Positions 8,807 through 17,377 of a DNA stretch of 64,000 bases are shown here, in pieces (positions within the stretch are counted from its first letter, which is position 1; each line of letters opens with the position of its first letter). The notes beneath the pieces are model-generated. The model ran no database searches. It saw only the letters and a list, made by a program, of their open reading frames with translations, and had not been told where the DNA came from. A program made the translations under genes and the position numbers. The stretch spans positions 186,001 through 250,000 of the forward strand of contig NZ_JAHWCI010000008.1 in assembly GCF_019550915.1 (NCBI RefSeq). Direction: 5' to 3'. This stretch comes from Mumia sp. zg.B17. Lineage in GTDB: Bacteria; Actinomycetota; Actinomycetes; Propionibacteriales; Nocardioidaceae.

Positions 8807-9232
8807 TCAGGATCCGGCCCGCGCGTCGGCGTTCGCCCGGTCGTTCGCCCGCTGGATCGCTGTGACGAGCTCGTCCTTGGTCATCTGGGAGCGACCGGAC
8901 ACGTCGAGGCGGCGCGCCAGGTCGTACAGGTGCTTCTTGCTGGCGTTGGCGTCGACACCCCCGGCGGTGGGACGGTTCGTGCCGCGCCCGCCGCGTGCCT
9001 GGGCGTCCGACGGCCCTCGGTCGTCCTTCGGCTCCCAGTGGTCGCCGACCTTCTCGAAGCTGTGCTTCAGCGCTGCGTACCCGACCTGGTGCGCCCGTCG
9101 GCCCTCTCCGTACTCCTCCGCGGCGGAGTCGTGCGCCTTGGCGAACGTCCGCTGCGCCTTGGCGCTCGATCGGCGGATCGGGGCGGGGAGCTCCTCCTTG
9201 CGGGGCTGTCCGTCCTTGCGTGTCTTCGGCAT
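8807..9232 (-). CDS. ChaB-domain protein with C-terminal Rho-N/SAP-like domain
   Basis: 141 residues. Residues 1-70 match ChaB: MPKTRKDGQPRKEELP, then a basic helical region AKAQRTFAKAHDSA and HQVGYAALKHSFEKVGDHW. After a Gly/Arg linker, residues 103-135 (SKKHLYDLARRLDVSGRSQMTKDEL) form a short Rho-N or SAP-like nucleic-acid-binding motif. ChaB proteins are small and poorly understood; the nucleic-acid-binding tail suggests a chromosome or RNA role. The start ATG has GAGGAGGAG upstream. It follows topoisomerase IB by 24 bp, consistent with cotranscription. Similar C-terminal motifs occur in the coiled-coil protein at 21583. Confidence 0.83.
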   Translation of the reverse strand: MPKTRKDGQPRKEELPAPIRRSSAKAQRTFAKAHDSAAEEYGEGRRAHQVGYAALKHSFEKVGDHWEPKDDRGPSDAQARGGRGTNRPTAGGVDANASKKHLYDLARRLDVSGRSQMTKDELVTAIQRANDRANADARAGS

Positions 9233-9256
9233 GGTGCGCTCCTCCTCGTTCGTCGG

Positions 9257-10270
9257 TCAGGCTTCGTCGGTCAGCAGGTTGAGGACGGCGCGTTCCAGCG
9301 TCGGGCGGTCGCGCTCCTCGTCGATCCGCGGTCCGAGCATGCGCAGCGTCGGCGCGACGGTCACGCCGTCCTCGAAGAGCTCGATCACGCGAGGGTTCAC
9401 GTACGACGACCTCGCGACCGTGGGCGTGTTGCCGAGCACGTCGGAGACCTCACGCATGGTGGAGGCGACCGCGCGTCGCCGTGCAGCCGCCGTGCGCGAC
9501 GCCTCGTCCTTCGACGCGAGGGACACCGCGGCGAGGACGGTGGCGTGCCAGGTGCGGAAGTCCTTCGCCGTCATGTCGGCACACACCCGCTCCTGCAGGT
9601 ACGCGTTGACGTCGGGGCTGGAGAGCTCGGTCCAACGCCGTCTCTCCTGGAAGGCCAGCAACGTCTCCCCGCCTCGGCGGCGACGCATCGGCCCGACCAC
9701 CTCGTAGGTGAGCGGGTCGGTGACCTGGATGCGTTGCGAGACGCCGGACTTGCCCTCGTAGGCGAACTCCATCGTCGACCTGTCACGGCGGAGCGTGACG
9801 TGGTCCTTGCGCAGGGTGGCCAGTCCGTACCCGCCTCCGTTGGCGGCGTAGCGGTCGTTGCCCACCCGGAAGAGACCGCGGTCGAGGAGCCGGAAGGCCG
9901 CCCCCAGCGCCTTGTCGCGGGGCACGCCCGCCGCGTCGAGGTCGCGCAGCACCCGCTCACGGCCCTCGGGAAGGCGGTGCGCGACGTCGAGCACGCGCTC
10001 GTGCTTCTGCCGCTCCATGCGCTCGCGCCACAGCGGGTGGTACAGGTACTGGACCCGCCCGGCAGCATCGATGCCTGTGGCCTGCAGGTGCCCCGAGGGC
10101 CACCGGCAGATCCAGACGTCCTCCCACGCGGGCGGGATCGCGAGCGACTCGCAACGGGCCCGGTCCTCCCCGCCAAGGGGATGCCCCTGCTCATCGAGGT
10201 ACCGAAACCCCTGACCCACCCGTCGGCGGCTCCATCCACGCTCGCTGCGCGAGACCGTACGGAACCTCAT
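9257..10270 (-). CDS. DNA topoisomerase IB (poxvirus-type)
   Basis: 337 residues. Bacterial topoisomerase IB signatures are present: IPPAWEDVWIC near residue 40, ANGGGYGLATLRKDH in the middle, TAKDFRTWHATV, and the nucleophilic tyrosine in SSYVNP (Tyr290). The enzyme relaxes supercoils through a 3'-phosphotyrosine link and needs no ATP. ATG 10270 is the only plausible start before the conserved N-terminal region. It lies 11 bp after the sigma factor gene, so its expression is tied to that regulator. Length agrees with the family (310-350). Confidence 0.92.
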   Translation of the reverse strand: MRFRTVSRSERGWSRRRVGQGFRYLDEQGHPLGGEDRARCESLAIPPAWEDVWICRWPSGHLQATGIDAAGRVQYLYHPLWRERMERQKHERVLDVAHRLPEGRERVLRDLDAAGVPRDKALGAAFRLLDRGLFRVGNDRYAANGGGYGLATLRKDHVTLRRDRSTMEFAYEGKSGVSQRIQVTDPLTYEVVGPMRRRRGGETLLAFQERRRWTELSSPDVNAYLQERVCADMTAKDFRTWHATVLAAVSLASKDEASRTAAARRRAVASTMREVSDVLGNTPTVARSSYVNPRVIELFEDGVTVAPTLRMLGPRIDEERDRPTLERAVLNLLTDEA

Positions 10271-10281
10271 GCGATGGACGG

Positions 10282-11097
10282 CTACGCCGCCAGCGTGCCG
10301 TCGCCGAGCTGCTCGCGGAGCTGGGCGATGATGCGACTGAGGATCCGGGAGACCTGCATCTGAGTGACGCCGAGCCGCCCCGCGATCTGCTCCTGGGTCC
10401 ACTGGTGGAAGTAGCGCAACGCCAGCGTCTCGCGATCACGGTCGCTCAGCCTGCGCACCAACGGCGCGAGCGAGGCCTTCTCCTCCGCCCGCGCGAACGC
10501 GTCGTCGGTCTCGCCGAGGACGTCGGCGAGCGACCCCACGCCGTTGATGCCGGGCGAGTCCAGCGAGGAGGGGTGGTAGCAGCCGTCGGCAGCCATCGCC
10601 TCGTTGACCTCCTCGACCGGCAGCGCGAGGTGCTGTGCCACAGCCTCTGGGGTCGGGGTCTCGCCGAGCGTCTGGACCAGCTCTTCGACGCAGGCCACGA
10701 CTTGGGCGCGGGTCTCCTGGACGCGCCGTACCGGACGCACCATCCAGCAGCTGTCTCGGAACCAGCGGCGCACTTCGCCGCGGATCGTCGGGACGGCGTA
10801 GGTGAGGAAGTCGTGTCCACGCGCGGGGTCGAACCCGCGGGCGGCCTTGGCCAGGCCGACGTAGGCGACCTGCTCGAGATCGTCGAGGTCGACACCGCGG
10901 TTGCGGTACTGGGAGGCGACCGCACGGGCCACGCCCATGTTGACCTCGACCAGACGCGCCTGGAGCAGGTCGCGGTGGGCCTCGTTGCAGTCGGCAAGGG
11001 CTTCGCACAGCTCGGTGGTCACGGTCCGGCGCTCTTCGCGGCTCAGATCGCGAGGAAGAGCGTGCGGGCGGTCGAGGGTCGTTGCGCTAACAGACAT
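10282..11097 (-). CDS. SigB/SigF-type alternative RNA polymerase sigma factor
   Basis: 271 residues. Region 2 has LDDLEQVAYVGLAKAARGFDPARGHDFLTYAVPTIRGEVRR-type sequence (residues about 70-112), region 3 has TPTPEAVAQHLALP, and region 4 ends with a helix-turn-helix WTQEQIAGRLGVTQMQVSRIL. This is the general-stress SigB/SigF/SigG class of actinobacteria, normally held by an RsbW-like anti-sigma factor; none is encoded next to it. It heads the operon with topoisomerase IB and ChaB. The 125 bp upstream hold no clear SigB consensus that I can identify, so autoregulation is unproven. Confidence 0.92.
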   Translation of the reverse strand: MSVSATTLDRPHALPRDLSREERRTVTTELCEALADCNEAHRDLLQARLVEVNMGVARAVASQYRNRGVDLDDLEQVAYVGLAKAARGFDPARGHDFLTYAVPTIRGEVRRWFRDSCWMVRPVRRVQETRAQVVACVEELVQTLGETPTPEAVAQHLALPVEEVNEAMAADGCYHPSSLDSPGINGVGSLADVLGETDDAFARAEEKASLAPLVRRLSDRDRETLALRYFHQWTQEQIAGRLGVTQMQVSRILSRIIAQLREQLGDGTLAA

Positions 11098-11222
11098 GCC
11101 ACGCTCCGTTCACAAGTGCGAGAACGTGGCGCGCTGTTTGACCACTGAATAGGGCTGCCTGTCCTTTCTAACAGTCTTCTCGACTGCTGTCGACCTGAGC
11201 AGGCTGCGTAGATCCCCTGATG

Positions 11223-11981
11223 TCAGGGACGCCAGGGTCCGGCGGTCGCCCGCGCCTGACCGGCTGCGTCCCGCATGCTCCCCGCCCATACGGCGCCGTG
11301 CCCGGGGAAGATCGTGCCGGCATCGACGCTCGCGATCGCGTCGAGCGAGTCGACCGTCGCGTCGCGGTCGTGGGAGAACGGGCGGACGATCAGCTGTGGC
11401 CCCCGGAGCCGCGAGACGGGGTGACCTGTGATCAGCGCGTCACCACTCACCAGGACGCCCGAGCCGGGGATCAGGTACGAGGTGTGGCCGTCGGTGTGTC
11501 CGAGCGTCGGTACGGCCACCGGAGAGCCGGGCAGGTCGAGCCGGGATGCGTCGTAGGCGCCCACCTGGTCGATGCCGCCGCGGTCGGTGCCGCCGAGCCG
11601 GGTGATGTCGAGCAGCCACCCGAGGGCGCCCCGACGCCACAGCACCAGCGGGAGCCGCGCCGGTGACAGCTGCTGGAGGTAGTCGCGGCGCGCGTGCGGG
11701 ACCTCGACGGGCCCGGTCCACGTGTCGATCGAGTGCCGGGAGGCGATACGCGCCGCGCCACCGAGGTGGTCGACGTGCGCGTGGGTGAGCAGGATCCCGC
11801 GGATGTCGCGCACCTGGTGCCCGATATCGCGGATGGAGCGCTCCACGTCGACGGTGTTCCCGGGATAGCCGCCGTCGATGAGCGTGAGGTCGTGCCCGTC
11901 CTCGACGAGCACCCAGTTCACGTCGCGCGTCGAGACGAGGTACGCGTCGCCGACGCGGGTGATCGTGTAGGGCGTCGTCAT
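11223..11981 (-). CDS. MBL-fold metallo-hydrolase
   Basis: 252 residues. The metal motif HAHVDHLGG (H-x-H-x-D-H) lies near residue 70, with further ligands in GHTDGHTSY (near 170), SGDAL and FPGHG. The family includes glyoxalase II-like hydrolases, lactonases and other enzymes, so the substrate is open. ATG 11981 has GAGGAG seven bases upstream, which is better than the GTG two codons earlier. It follows the membrane-protein gene by 22 bp and may share a transcript with it. Confidence 0.87.
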   Translation of the reverse strand: MTTPYTITRVGDAYLVSTRDVNWVLVEDGHDLTLIDGGYPGNTVDVERSIRDIGHQVRDIRGILLTHAHVDHLGGAARIASRHSIDTWTGPVEVPHARRDYLQQLSPARLPLVLWRRGALGWLLDITRLGGTDRGGIDQVGAYDASRLDLPGSPVAVPTLGHTDGHTSYLIPGSGVLVSGDALITGHPVSRLRGPQLIVRPFSHDRDATVDSLDAIASVDAGTIFPGHGAVWAGSMRDAAGQARATAGPWRP

Positions 11982-12003
11982 CGGCACTCTCCTCGCTCGT
12001 CGG

Positions 12004-12558
12004 TCACCGCCGTTCCCGGACCTGCCCGAGGCCCGGGGGGCGTAGGGCCCGCGCGCGGATCATCTCGAACCGAGACATGCCCCAGGCGACAGCATCACGC
12101 AACCACGACGCCGCCGCCGGGTCGCGCACCCCGATCCGCATCGAGCGCGCCGCACGCGTGGCCGACCAGAAGCACAGCGGGATCGGGCCGAAGGCGACGG
12201 CCAGGACGACGAGGATCAGTCCGAGCACGGCGCCGGGATCAAGGTCACCCACGAGCGCCACGGGGGAGAACCACAACGCCGCCGCGAACAGCCCGGAGGA
12301 CACGAGCGCGATCTCCGGTCGCGTCCACCGGTCCTGCACCCGCACGACCAGTGCGGTGACGGCGACGACGGCCGCCGCTCCGGCGAGCAGGGAGACGGGC
12401 TGGAACGCCACCGGGACCAGCAGGAGCAAAAAGGCCGGTCCCGCGACGTAGAGCGAGGCGATGAGCACGCCGAGCGCCCATGGCGGCCCGATGACTGCGG
12501 TGGCGAAGGTGAGCGCCTCCAGCGGGGTCACAGGGTCGTTCTTTCGTGCAACCCTCAC
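12004..12558 (-). CDS. Hypothetical integral membrane protein
   Basis: 184 residues with about four hydrophobic segments (near 15-38, 38-70, 80-105 and 108-132) and a basic C-terminal tail. No family recognised. GTG 12558 has GGAGG four bases upstream, so I prefer it to inner starts. It is followed closely by the metallo-hydrolase gene. The 162 bp upstream towards the MarR gene show no clear promoter that I could defend. Confidence 0.72.
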   Translation of the reverse strand: MRVARKNDPVTPLEALTFATAVIGPPWALGVLIASLYVAGPAFLLLLVPVAFQPVSLLAGAAAVVAVTALVVRVQDRWTRPEIALVSSGLFAAALWFSPVALVGDLDPGAVLGLILVVLAVAFGPIPLCFWSATRAARSMRIGVRDPAAASWLRDAVAWGMSRFEMIRARALRPPGLGQVRERR

Positions 12559-12720
12559 GTCGCCTCCGTCACCCCTACCTCGACCTCTCGTCGAGCCCCC
12601 GAACGGTGCGGCACGACGGCCGACCCGCGGCGAACCTAGTGCGTCACGGCATCAAGCGTCAACCTGCACTCGAGGGTGCTGGACAGCCCGGTCACGCGGG
12701 CTGTGGAGCGGGCCGGTCGC

Positions 12721-13254
12721 TCAGCCGCTGACTGACCTCTCCGGCGCCTTCTCCGGGAAGTCACCGGCGGCCGAACGCAGCCGCCGCAGCAGGGCGAACG
12801 CGTCGTCCTGCTCGCGTGCGGTGAGACCGTCGACGGCGAAGTCGATCGCTGTCAAGGCGGCCGTCGCTTCGATGACGAGCTCGCGACCGGCCGGCGTGAG
12901 GGAGGCCAGCGTCCGCCTCCGGTCGCTGGGGTCGGTCTGACGCAGGACGAGCCCCTGGGCCTCGAGCCGATCGATCGCGTTCGTCACCGAGGTCGGGTGC
13001 ACCATCAGCCGCTCGCCGATCTTGCTCAGCGGCAGCGTGCCCGCCTGACTGAACGTCAGCAGCACCAGCACCTCGTAGCGCGCGAACGTGATGGCGTACG
13101 GCTTGAGTGCCGCGTCCAGCTCGGCGAGCAGCAGCTGCTGCACCCGCATCACCGAGGTCGCGAGCCGCATGGCGGTGGCGTCACCGAAGTGGCTCTCCCA
13201 GAGCTCGCCGGCGCGCTCGACGGGGTCGAACGGCAGTCGGGGTCGCTCTGGCAT
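12721..13254 (-). CDS. MarR-family transcriptional regulator
   Basis: 177 residues with a MarR winged helix: KIGERLMVHPTSVTNAIDRLEAQGLV recognition region, then TDPSDRRRTLASLTPAG wing, between dimerising N- and C-terminal helices. It is divergent from icmF with 56 bp between starts, and a near-perfect 18-bp inverted repeat lies in that gap, so it most likely represses icmF and itself with an acyl-CoA or similar ligand. ATG 13254 is 7 bases from a TAGGGT -10 box, so the mRNA may be leaderless; earlier in-frame starts would run into the operator. Confidence 0.88.
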   Translation of the reverse strand: MPERPRLPFDPVERAGELWESHFGDATAMRLATSVMRVQQLLLAELDAALKPYAITFARYEVLVLLTFSQAGTLPLSKIGERLMVHPTSVTNAIDRLEAQGLVLRQTDPSDRRRTLASLTPAGRELVIEATAALTAIDFAVDGLTAREQDDAFALLRRLRSAAGDFPEKAPERSVSG

Positions 13255-13261
13255 GGACCTC

Positions 13262-13303
13262 ACCCTATCGAGACTCGACATTACTTGGAAGTCCAACTAT
13301 TTT
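13262..13303. promoter_or_regulatory. Divergent icmF/marR promoters with MarR-type operator
   Basis: For icmF, TCGACA (13275-13280), a 17-bp spacer and TATTTT (13298-13303) form a good sigma-70-like promoter; the -10 ends 7 bases before the icmF ATG at 13311. For marR, TAGGGT (complement of 13262-13267) ends 7 bases before ATG 13254. An inverted repeat TTGGAAGTCCAA (13285-13296), extended with one mismatch pair to 13282-13299, fills the icmF spacer and the marR -35 region. One bound dimer could silence both. All of this is read from sequence; binding is inferred. Confidence 0.7.
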
Positions 13304-13310
13304 ACGTCCT

Positions 13311-16300
13311 ATGGAAACTGCGGATGCCCTGCGGGTACGGATCGTCACCGCCTCGAGCCTCTTCGACGGCCACGACGCCTCGATCAACATCATGCGCCGC
13401 ATCCTGCAGTCGCAGGGGTGCGAGGTGATCCACCTCGGTCACAACCGTTCGGTCGTCGAGGTCGTGGACGCCGCGATCGAGGAGGACGCGCACGGAGTCG
13501 CGGTCTCCTCCTACCAGGGCGGCCACGTGGAGTACTTCGAGTACCTCGTGCAGCTCCTCGCCGAGCGGGGCGCCGGGCACGTCAAGGTCTTCGGCGGCGG
13601 AGGCGGCGTCATCGTCCCCTCCGAGATCGCCCGCCTGCGTGAGAGCGGCGTCCTGATCTTCTCTCCCGAGGACGGGCAGCGCCTCGGCCTCCCCGGGATG
13701 ATCGCCGAGGTGGTCGAGGCCTGCCGCGCCGACCTGTGGGACCAGCACCGTCCCGACCCCGAGGCCGTGCTCGCGGGTGACCGGGTGTCGCTCGCGCGCG
13801 CTGTCACCGGTGCCGAGCAGGGCCGGCTCGACGGTCCGCTCGCCCGCGCCGTCCGCGCCGCGTCCGAGGCGTCGAGGACGCCTGTGCTGGGCATCACCGG
13901 CACCGGCGGCTCGGGCAAGTCCTCGCTCACCGACGAGCTGGTCCGACGCCTGCGCATCGACCAGCAGGACAAGCTCCGCATCGCCGTGCTCGCGGTCGAC
14001 CCGACCCGTCGTCGGGGCGGAGGAGCGCTGCTCGGTGACCGGATTCGGATGAACGCCCTCGACGGCGTCCACACGTTCTTCCGCTCGCTCGCGACGCGCG
14101 GGGCCCACGAGCTCCCCGACACGCTGAACGACGTCATCGCGGTCGTGAAGGCAGCGGGATACGACCTCGTGGTGCTCGAGACTCCAGGCATCGGCCAGGG
14201 CGACGCCGCGGTCGTGCCGTTCGTCGACACCTCCTTGTACGTCATGACGCCGGAGTTCGGCGCCGCGTCGCAGCTGGAGAAGATCGACATGCTCGACCTC
14301 GCCGACGTCGTGGCGATCAACAAGTACGAGCGCCGCGGCGCGGCCGACGCCCTGCGCGACGTCGGGCGGCAGATGGTGCGCAACCGCGAGGCGTTCGGCA
14401 GCCGACCCGAGGACATGCCTGTGTTCGGGACGTCCGCGGCGACCTTCAACGACGACGGCGTGACCGCGCTGTTCCAAGAGCTCGTGCGCCTCCTGGGCGA
14501 GCAAGGGCTCTCGCTCGAGGAGGGCGCGCTCCCCCGCGTCGACGTGCGCCACTCGACCAGGTTCGCCGCGATCGTCCCCCCGAACCGCTCTCGCTACCTG
14601 TCCGAGATCGCCGAGACCGTCCGCGACTACCACGCCGCCACCGAGCGCATCGCCGACACGGCCCGCCGCGCGCAGGCGCTCGAGTCGGCGGCACAGGACC
14701 TGGCAGCGGCGGGGCTCGGCACGGACGACGCCCGCTCGCTCGCGGAGACGACCGCGGCGACACTGCCCGACGAGGTGCGAGCCCGGATACGTGACTGGCC
14801 GACGGTGGTGGCGTCGTACCAGGGCGACGAGCAGGTCGTCACCGTGCGCGCCCGCGAGCTCCGCACGCGACTGGCCCGTGAGTCCTTGTCCGGCACGCGG
14901 GTGCCGAGGGTGGCACTGCCCCGCACGACCGACCACGGCGACCTCGTGCGCTACTGGCGCAGCGAGAACCTGCCCGGCCACTTCCCCTACACCGCGGGCG
15001 TCTTCTCGTTCAAGCGCGACGGCGAGGACCCGGCACGCATGTTCGCCGGAGAGGGCGATCCGTTCCGTACCAACCGCCGGTTCAAGCTCCTGTCGTCCGA
15101 CGGCGAGGCGACCCGGCTCTCGACCGCGTTCGACTCGGTCACGCTGTACGGACGCGATCCCGGCGAACGGCCCGACGTCTACGGCAAGGTCGGGACCTCG
15201 GGGGTGTCGGTCGCGACGCTGGACGACATGAAGGTGCTTTACGACGGGTTCGACCTCGTCTCCCCCTCCACGTCGGTGTCGATGACGATCAACGGCCCGG
15301 CCCCGACGGTGCTCGCGTTCTTCCTCAACACCGTCATCGACCAGCAGCGCGACCGCTTCCGCGACGAGAACGGACGCGAACCGTCGCCGGAGGAGGACGC
15401 CGACCTCGTCGCGTACGCCGTCGGCAACGTCCGCGGCACGGTCCAGGCGGACATCCTCAAGGAGGACCAGGGCCAGAACACCTGCCTGTTCTCGACGGAG
15501 TTCAGCCTGCGGATGATGGCCGACATCCAGGAGTGGTTCGTCCAGCGCCAGGTCCGCAACTTCTACTCCGTGTCGATCTCCGGCTACCACATCGCCGAGG
15601 CTGGGGCGAACCCGCTGAGCCAGCTGGCGTTCACGCTCGCGAACGGCTTCACCTACGTCGAGGCCTACCTCGCCCGCGGGATGGACATCGACGACTTCGC
15701 ACCCAACCTGTCGTTCTTCTTCTCCAACGGGATGGACCCGGAGTACTCCGTGATCGGCCGCGTGGCGCGCCGCATCTGGGCGGTCGCCATGCGCGAGCGG
15801 TACGGCGCCAACGAGCGTTCGCAGAAGCTGAAGTACCACGTGCAGACCTCGGGACGGTCCCTGCACGCGCAGGAGATGAGCTTCAACGACATCCGGACGA
15901 CGCTCCAGGCGTTGATCGCGATCTACGACAACGCCAACAGCCTCCACACCAACGCCTACGACGAGGCGGTGACGACACCGACCGAGGAGTCCGTGCGCCG
16001 CGCGCTGGCGATCCAGATGATCATCAACAAGGAGTGGGGTCTCGCGATGAACGAGAACCCGCAGCAGGGGTCGTACGTGATCGAGGAGCTGACCGACCTC
16101 GTCGAGCAGGCCGTGCTCGAGGAGTTCGACCGGATCACCGAGCGCGGCGGCGTGCTCGGTGCGATGGAGACCGGATACCAGCGTGGCCGCATCCAGGACG
16201 AGTCCATGCTGTACGAGCACCGCAAGCACGACGGCTCACTGCCGATCGTCGGTGTGAACACCTTCCGCAACCCGCGGGCCGGGGGGGAGCACGGACCGAT

Positions 16301-16532
16301 CGAGCTCGCCCGCGCGACCGAGGACGAGAAGCGGTCGCAGCTCGCCCGCGTCCACGCGTTCCAGGAGACACACCGCGACGAGGCACAGGCAGCGTTGGCG
16401 CGGCTGAAGGACGCCGCGGCGTCGGACGAGAACGCGTTCGACGTGTTGATGGACGCGGCACGGGTGTGTTCGCTCCAGCAGGTCACGGAGGCGTTCTTCG
16501 AGGTCGGAGGCCAATACCGGCGCAACGTCTGA
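13311..16532 (+). CDS. icmF: Fused isobutyryl-CoA mutase with G-protein chaperone domain
   Basis: 1073 residues, the length of IcmF. Order: an N-terminal adenosylcobalamin-binding domain with DGHDAS at residues 19-24 (the B12 histidine is His21); a MeaB-like GTPase domain with Walker A GTGGSGKSS near residues 197-205; and a C-terminal TIM-barrel mutase from about residue 540 with GHFPYTAGVFSFKRDGEDP. It interconverts isobutyryl-CoA and n-butyryl-CoA, and the GTPase domain loads and protects the cofactor. Substrate choice (isobutyryl-, isovaleryl- or pivalyl-CoA) is not settled by sequence alone. No ribosome site precedes ATG 13311; the start lies at the expected transcription start. Confidence 0.93.
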   Translation: METADALRVRIVTASSLFDGHDASINIMRRILQSQGCEVIHLGHNRSVVEVVDAAIEEDAHGVAVSSYQGGHVEYFEYLVQLLAERGAGHVKVFGGGGGVIVPSEIARLRESGVLIFSPEDGQRLGLPGMIAEVVEACRADLWDQHRPDPEAVLAGDRVSLARAVTGAEQGRLDGPLARAVRAASEASRTPVLGITGTGGSGKSSLTDELVRRLRIDQQDKLRIAVLAVDPTRRRGGGALLGDRIRMNALDGVHTFFRSLATRGAHELPDTLNDVIAVVKAAGYDLVVLETPGIGQGDAAVVPFVDTSLYVMTPEFGAASQLEKIDMLDLADVVAINKYERRGAADALRDVGRQMVRNREAFGSRPEDMPVFGTSAATFNDDGVTALFQELVRLLGEQGLSLEEGALPRVDVRHSTRFAAIVPPNRSRYLSEIAETVRDYHAATERIADTARRAQALESAAQDLAAAGLGTDDARSLAETTAATLPDEVRARIRDWPTVVASYQGDEQVVTVRARELRTRLARESLSGTRVPRVALPRTTDHGDLVRYWRSENLPGHFPYTAGVFSFKRDGEDPARMFAGEGDPFRTNRRFKLLSSDGEATRLSTAFDSVTLYGRDPGERPDVYGKVGTSGVSVATLDDMKVLYDGFDLVSPSTSVSMTINGPAPTVLAFFLNTVIDQQRDRFRDENGREPSPEEDADLVAYAVGNVRGTVQADILKEDQGQNTCLFSTEFSLRMMADIQEWFVQRQVRNFYSVSISGYHIAEAGANPLSQLAFTLANGFTYVEAYLARGMDIDDFAPNLSFFFSNGMDPEYSVIGRVARRIWAVAMRERYGANERSQKLKYHVQTSGRSLHAQEMSFNDIRTTLQALIAIYDNANSLHTNAYDEAVTTPTEESVRRALAIQMIINKEWGLAMNENPQQGSYVIEELTDLVEQAVLEEFDRITERGGVLGAMETGYQRGRIQDESMLYEHRKHDGSLPIVGVNTFRNPRAGGEHGPIELARATEDEKRSQLARVHAFQETHRDEAQAALARLKDAAASDENAFDVLMDAARVCSLQQVTEAFFEVGGQYRRNV

Positions 16533-16567
16533 GCCTGCGCTCGCAACCGGTGAACGGGGGCAGAACT

Positions 16568-16573
16568 GGGTAC
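16568..16573 (+). promoter_or_regulatory. GGGTAC: possible stress-sigma -10 element
   Basis: In the 95 bp after icmF, GGGTAC lies 55 bases before the repeat-protein start. GGGTA(C/T) is the -10 of SigB/SigF-class promoters. The matching -35 (GNNT or GTTT) is not convincing here, so this is only a suggestion. Confidence 0.25.
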
Positions 16574-16627
16574 TGTGCCGGACACGTACGGCCGCATCCC
16601 CGAGCGGCCCGGCTTGAGGAGTTCGAC

Positions 16628-17377
16628 ATGGATGACATTCCCTGGTGGGTCTGGGTCATCATCGCCGTCGTCGTGGTGGCGTTGATCGCACTGGCGGCCC
16701 TGGCCGCACAGCGCAAGAGCCGCGAGCGTGCAGCCGCACAGCGGCGCGAGGAGGCCAATGCCCTCCGCGCGCAGGCGCAGGACACCCAGCTGGAAGCCAG
16801 CCGTCGCGATGCCGAGGCGGCGCGAGCACGCGCCGATGCCGAGGAGGCACGGGTCGCGGCCGAGCAGCGCGAGCGTGAGGCGCGTGAGCACCAGGAGCAC
16901 GCGCAGCGCACCCGCTCCGAGGTCGACGAGAAGCTCGCGAGGGCCGACGAGCTCGATCCCGACGGCGGTCGCGACGACCGCCCGGCCGGCGCCTACGCCG
17001 CGGGCGCGAGCGGGGACTACGTCGCTGACTCGAGCGGGGACTACACCACCGACTCGCAGGGCGACTACACCACCGGCACGGACACCGGCACGCACGCCGA
17101 CGGCACGACCGACGCCGGCGCCTACACCACCGGCACGACTGAGCCCGGCACGCACGCCGACGGCACCGCCGACACCGGCACGCACGCCGACAGCACGACC
17201 GACGCCGGTGCCTACACCACCGGCACGACCGAGCCCGGCACGCACGCCGACGGCACGACCGACCCTCGCACCGATGCCGCGACCGACGAGACGGTCGAGG
17301 TGACCGAGACCTACGAGGTCCCGGCCGACGAGACCGAGCCGCGTCAGCGCGACGCCGACGGCCGGCACCAGGCCTGA
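16628..17377 (+). CDS. Membrane-anchored coiled-coil protein with Thr/Gly/Asp repeats
   Basis: 249 residues. Residues 1-28 are one transmembrane segment (WWVWVIIAVVVVALIALAAL), preceded by MDDIP. Residues 30-110 are a highly charged Arg/Glu/Ala coiled coil. Residues 120-215 are low complexity: SGDY-type units, then two copies of a 30-residue repeat built on GTHADGTTDAGAYTTGTTEP. The C-terminus is acidic. The ribosome site GAGGAG and ATG 16628 agree. Because the anchor is N-terminal, the repeat part could face either side; a cytosolic coiled coil or a surface stalk are both possible. No family recognised. Confidence 0.75.
   Translation: MDDIPWWVWVIIAVVVVALIALAALAAQRKSRERAAAQRREEANALRAQAQDTQLEASRRDAEAARARADAEEARVAAEQREREAREHQEHAQRTRSEVDEKLARADELDPDGGRDDRPAGAYAAGASGDYVADSSGDYTTDSQGDYTTGTDTGTHADGTTDAGAYTTGTTEPGTHADGTADTGTHADSTTDAGAYTTGTTEPGTHADGTTDPRTDAATDETVEVTETYEVPADETEPRQRDADGRHQA
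17087..17266 (+). repeat. Two 90-bp in-frame tandem repeats
   Basis: Two copies of a 90-bp unit (17087-17176 and 17177-17266). Each is a 60-bp block plus a shortened 30-bp block that itself repeats the start of the 60-bp block (GTHAD...). Copies differ at only a few bases. The periodicity is a multiple of three throughout, so copy number can change without breaking the frame. Confidence 0.85.

Noticed and set aside
13302-16229. 975-codon open frame antisense to icmF
   Set aside because: It mirrors the codon structure of the conserved mutase on the other strand and contains no family motif. Long antisense frames are expected at this G+C content.
16568-16573. Firm SigB promoter before the repeat protein
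   Set aside because: GGGTAC is present, but no convincing -35 at the right distance, so only a low-confidence element is listed.
17087-17266. Possible CRISPR-like array
   Set aside because: The repeats are in frame, directly adjacent and without unique spacers; they encode protein repeats.
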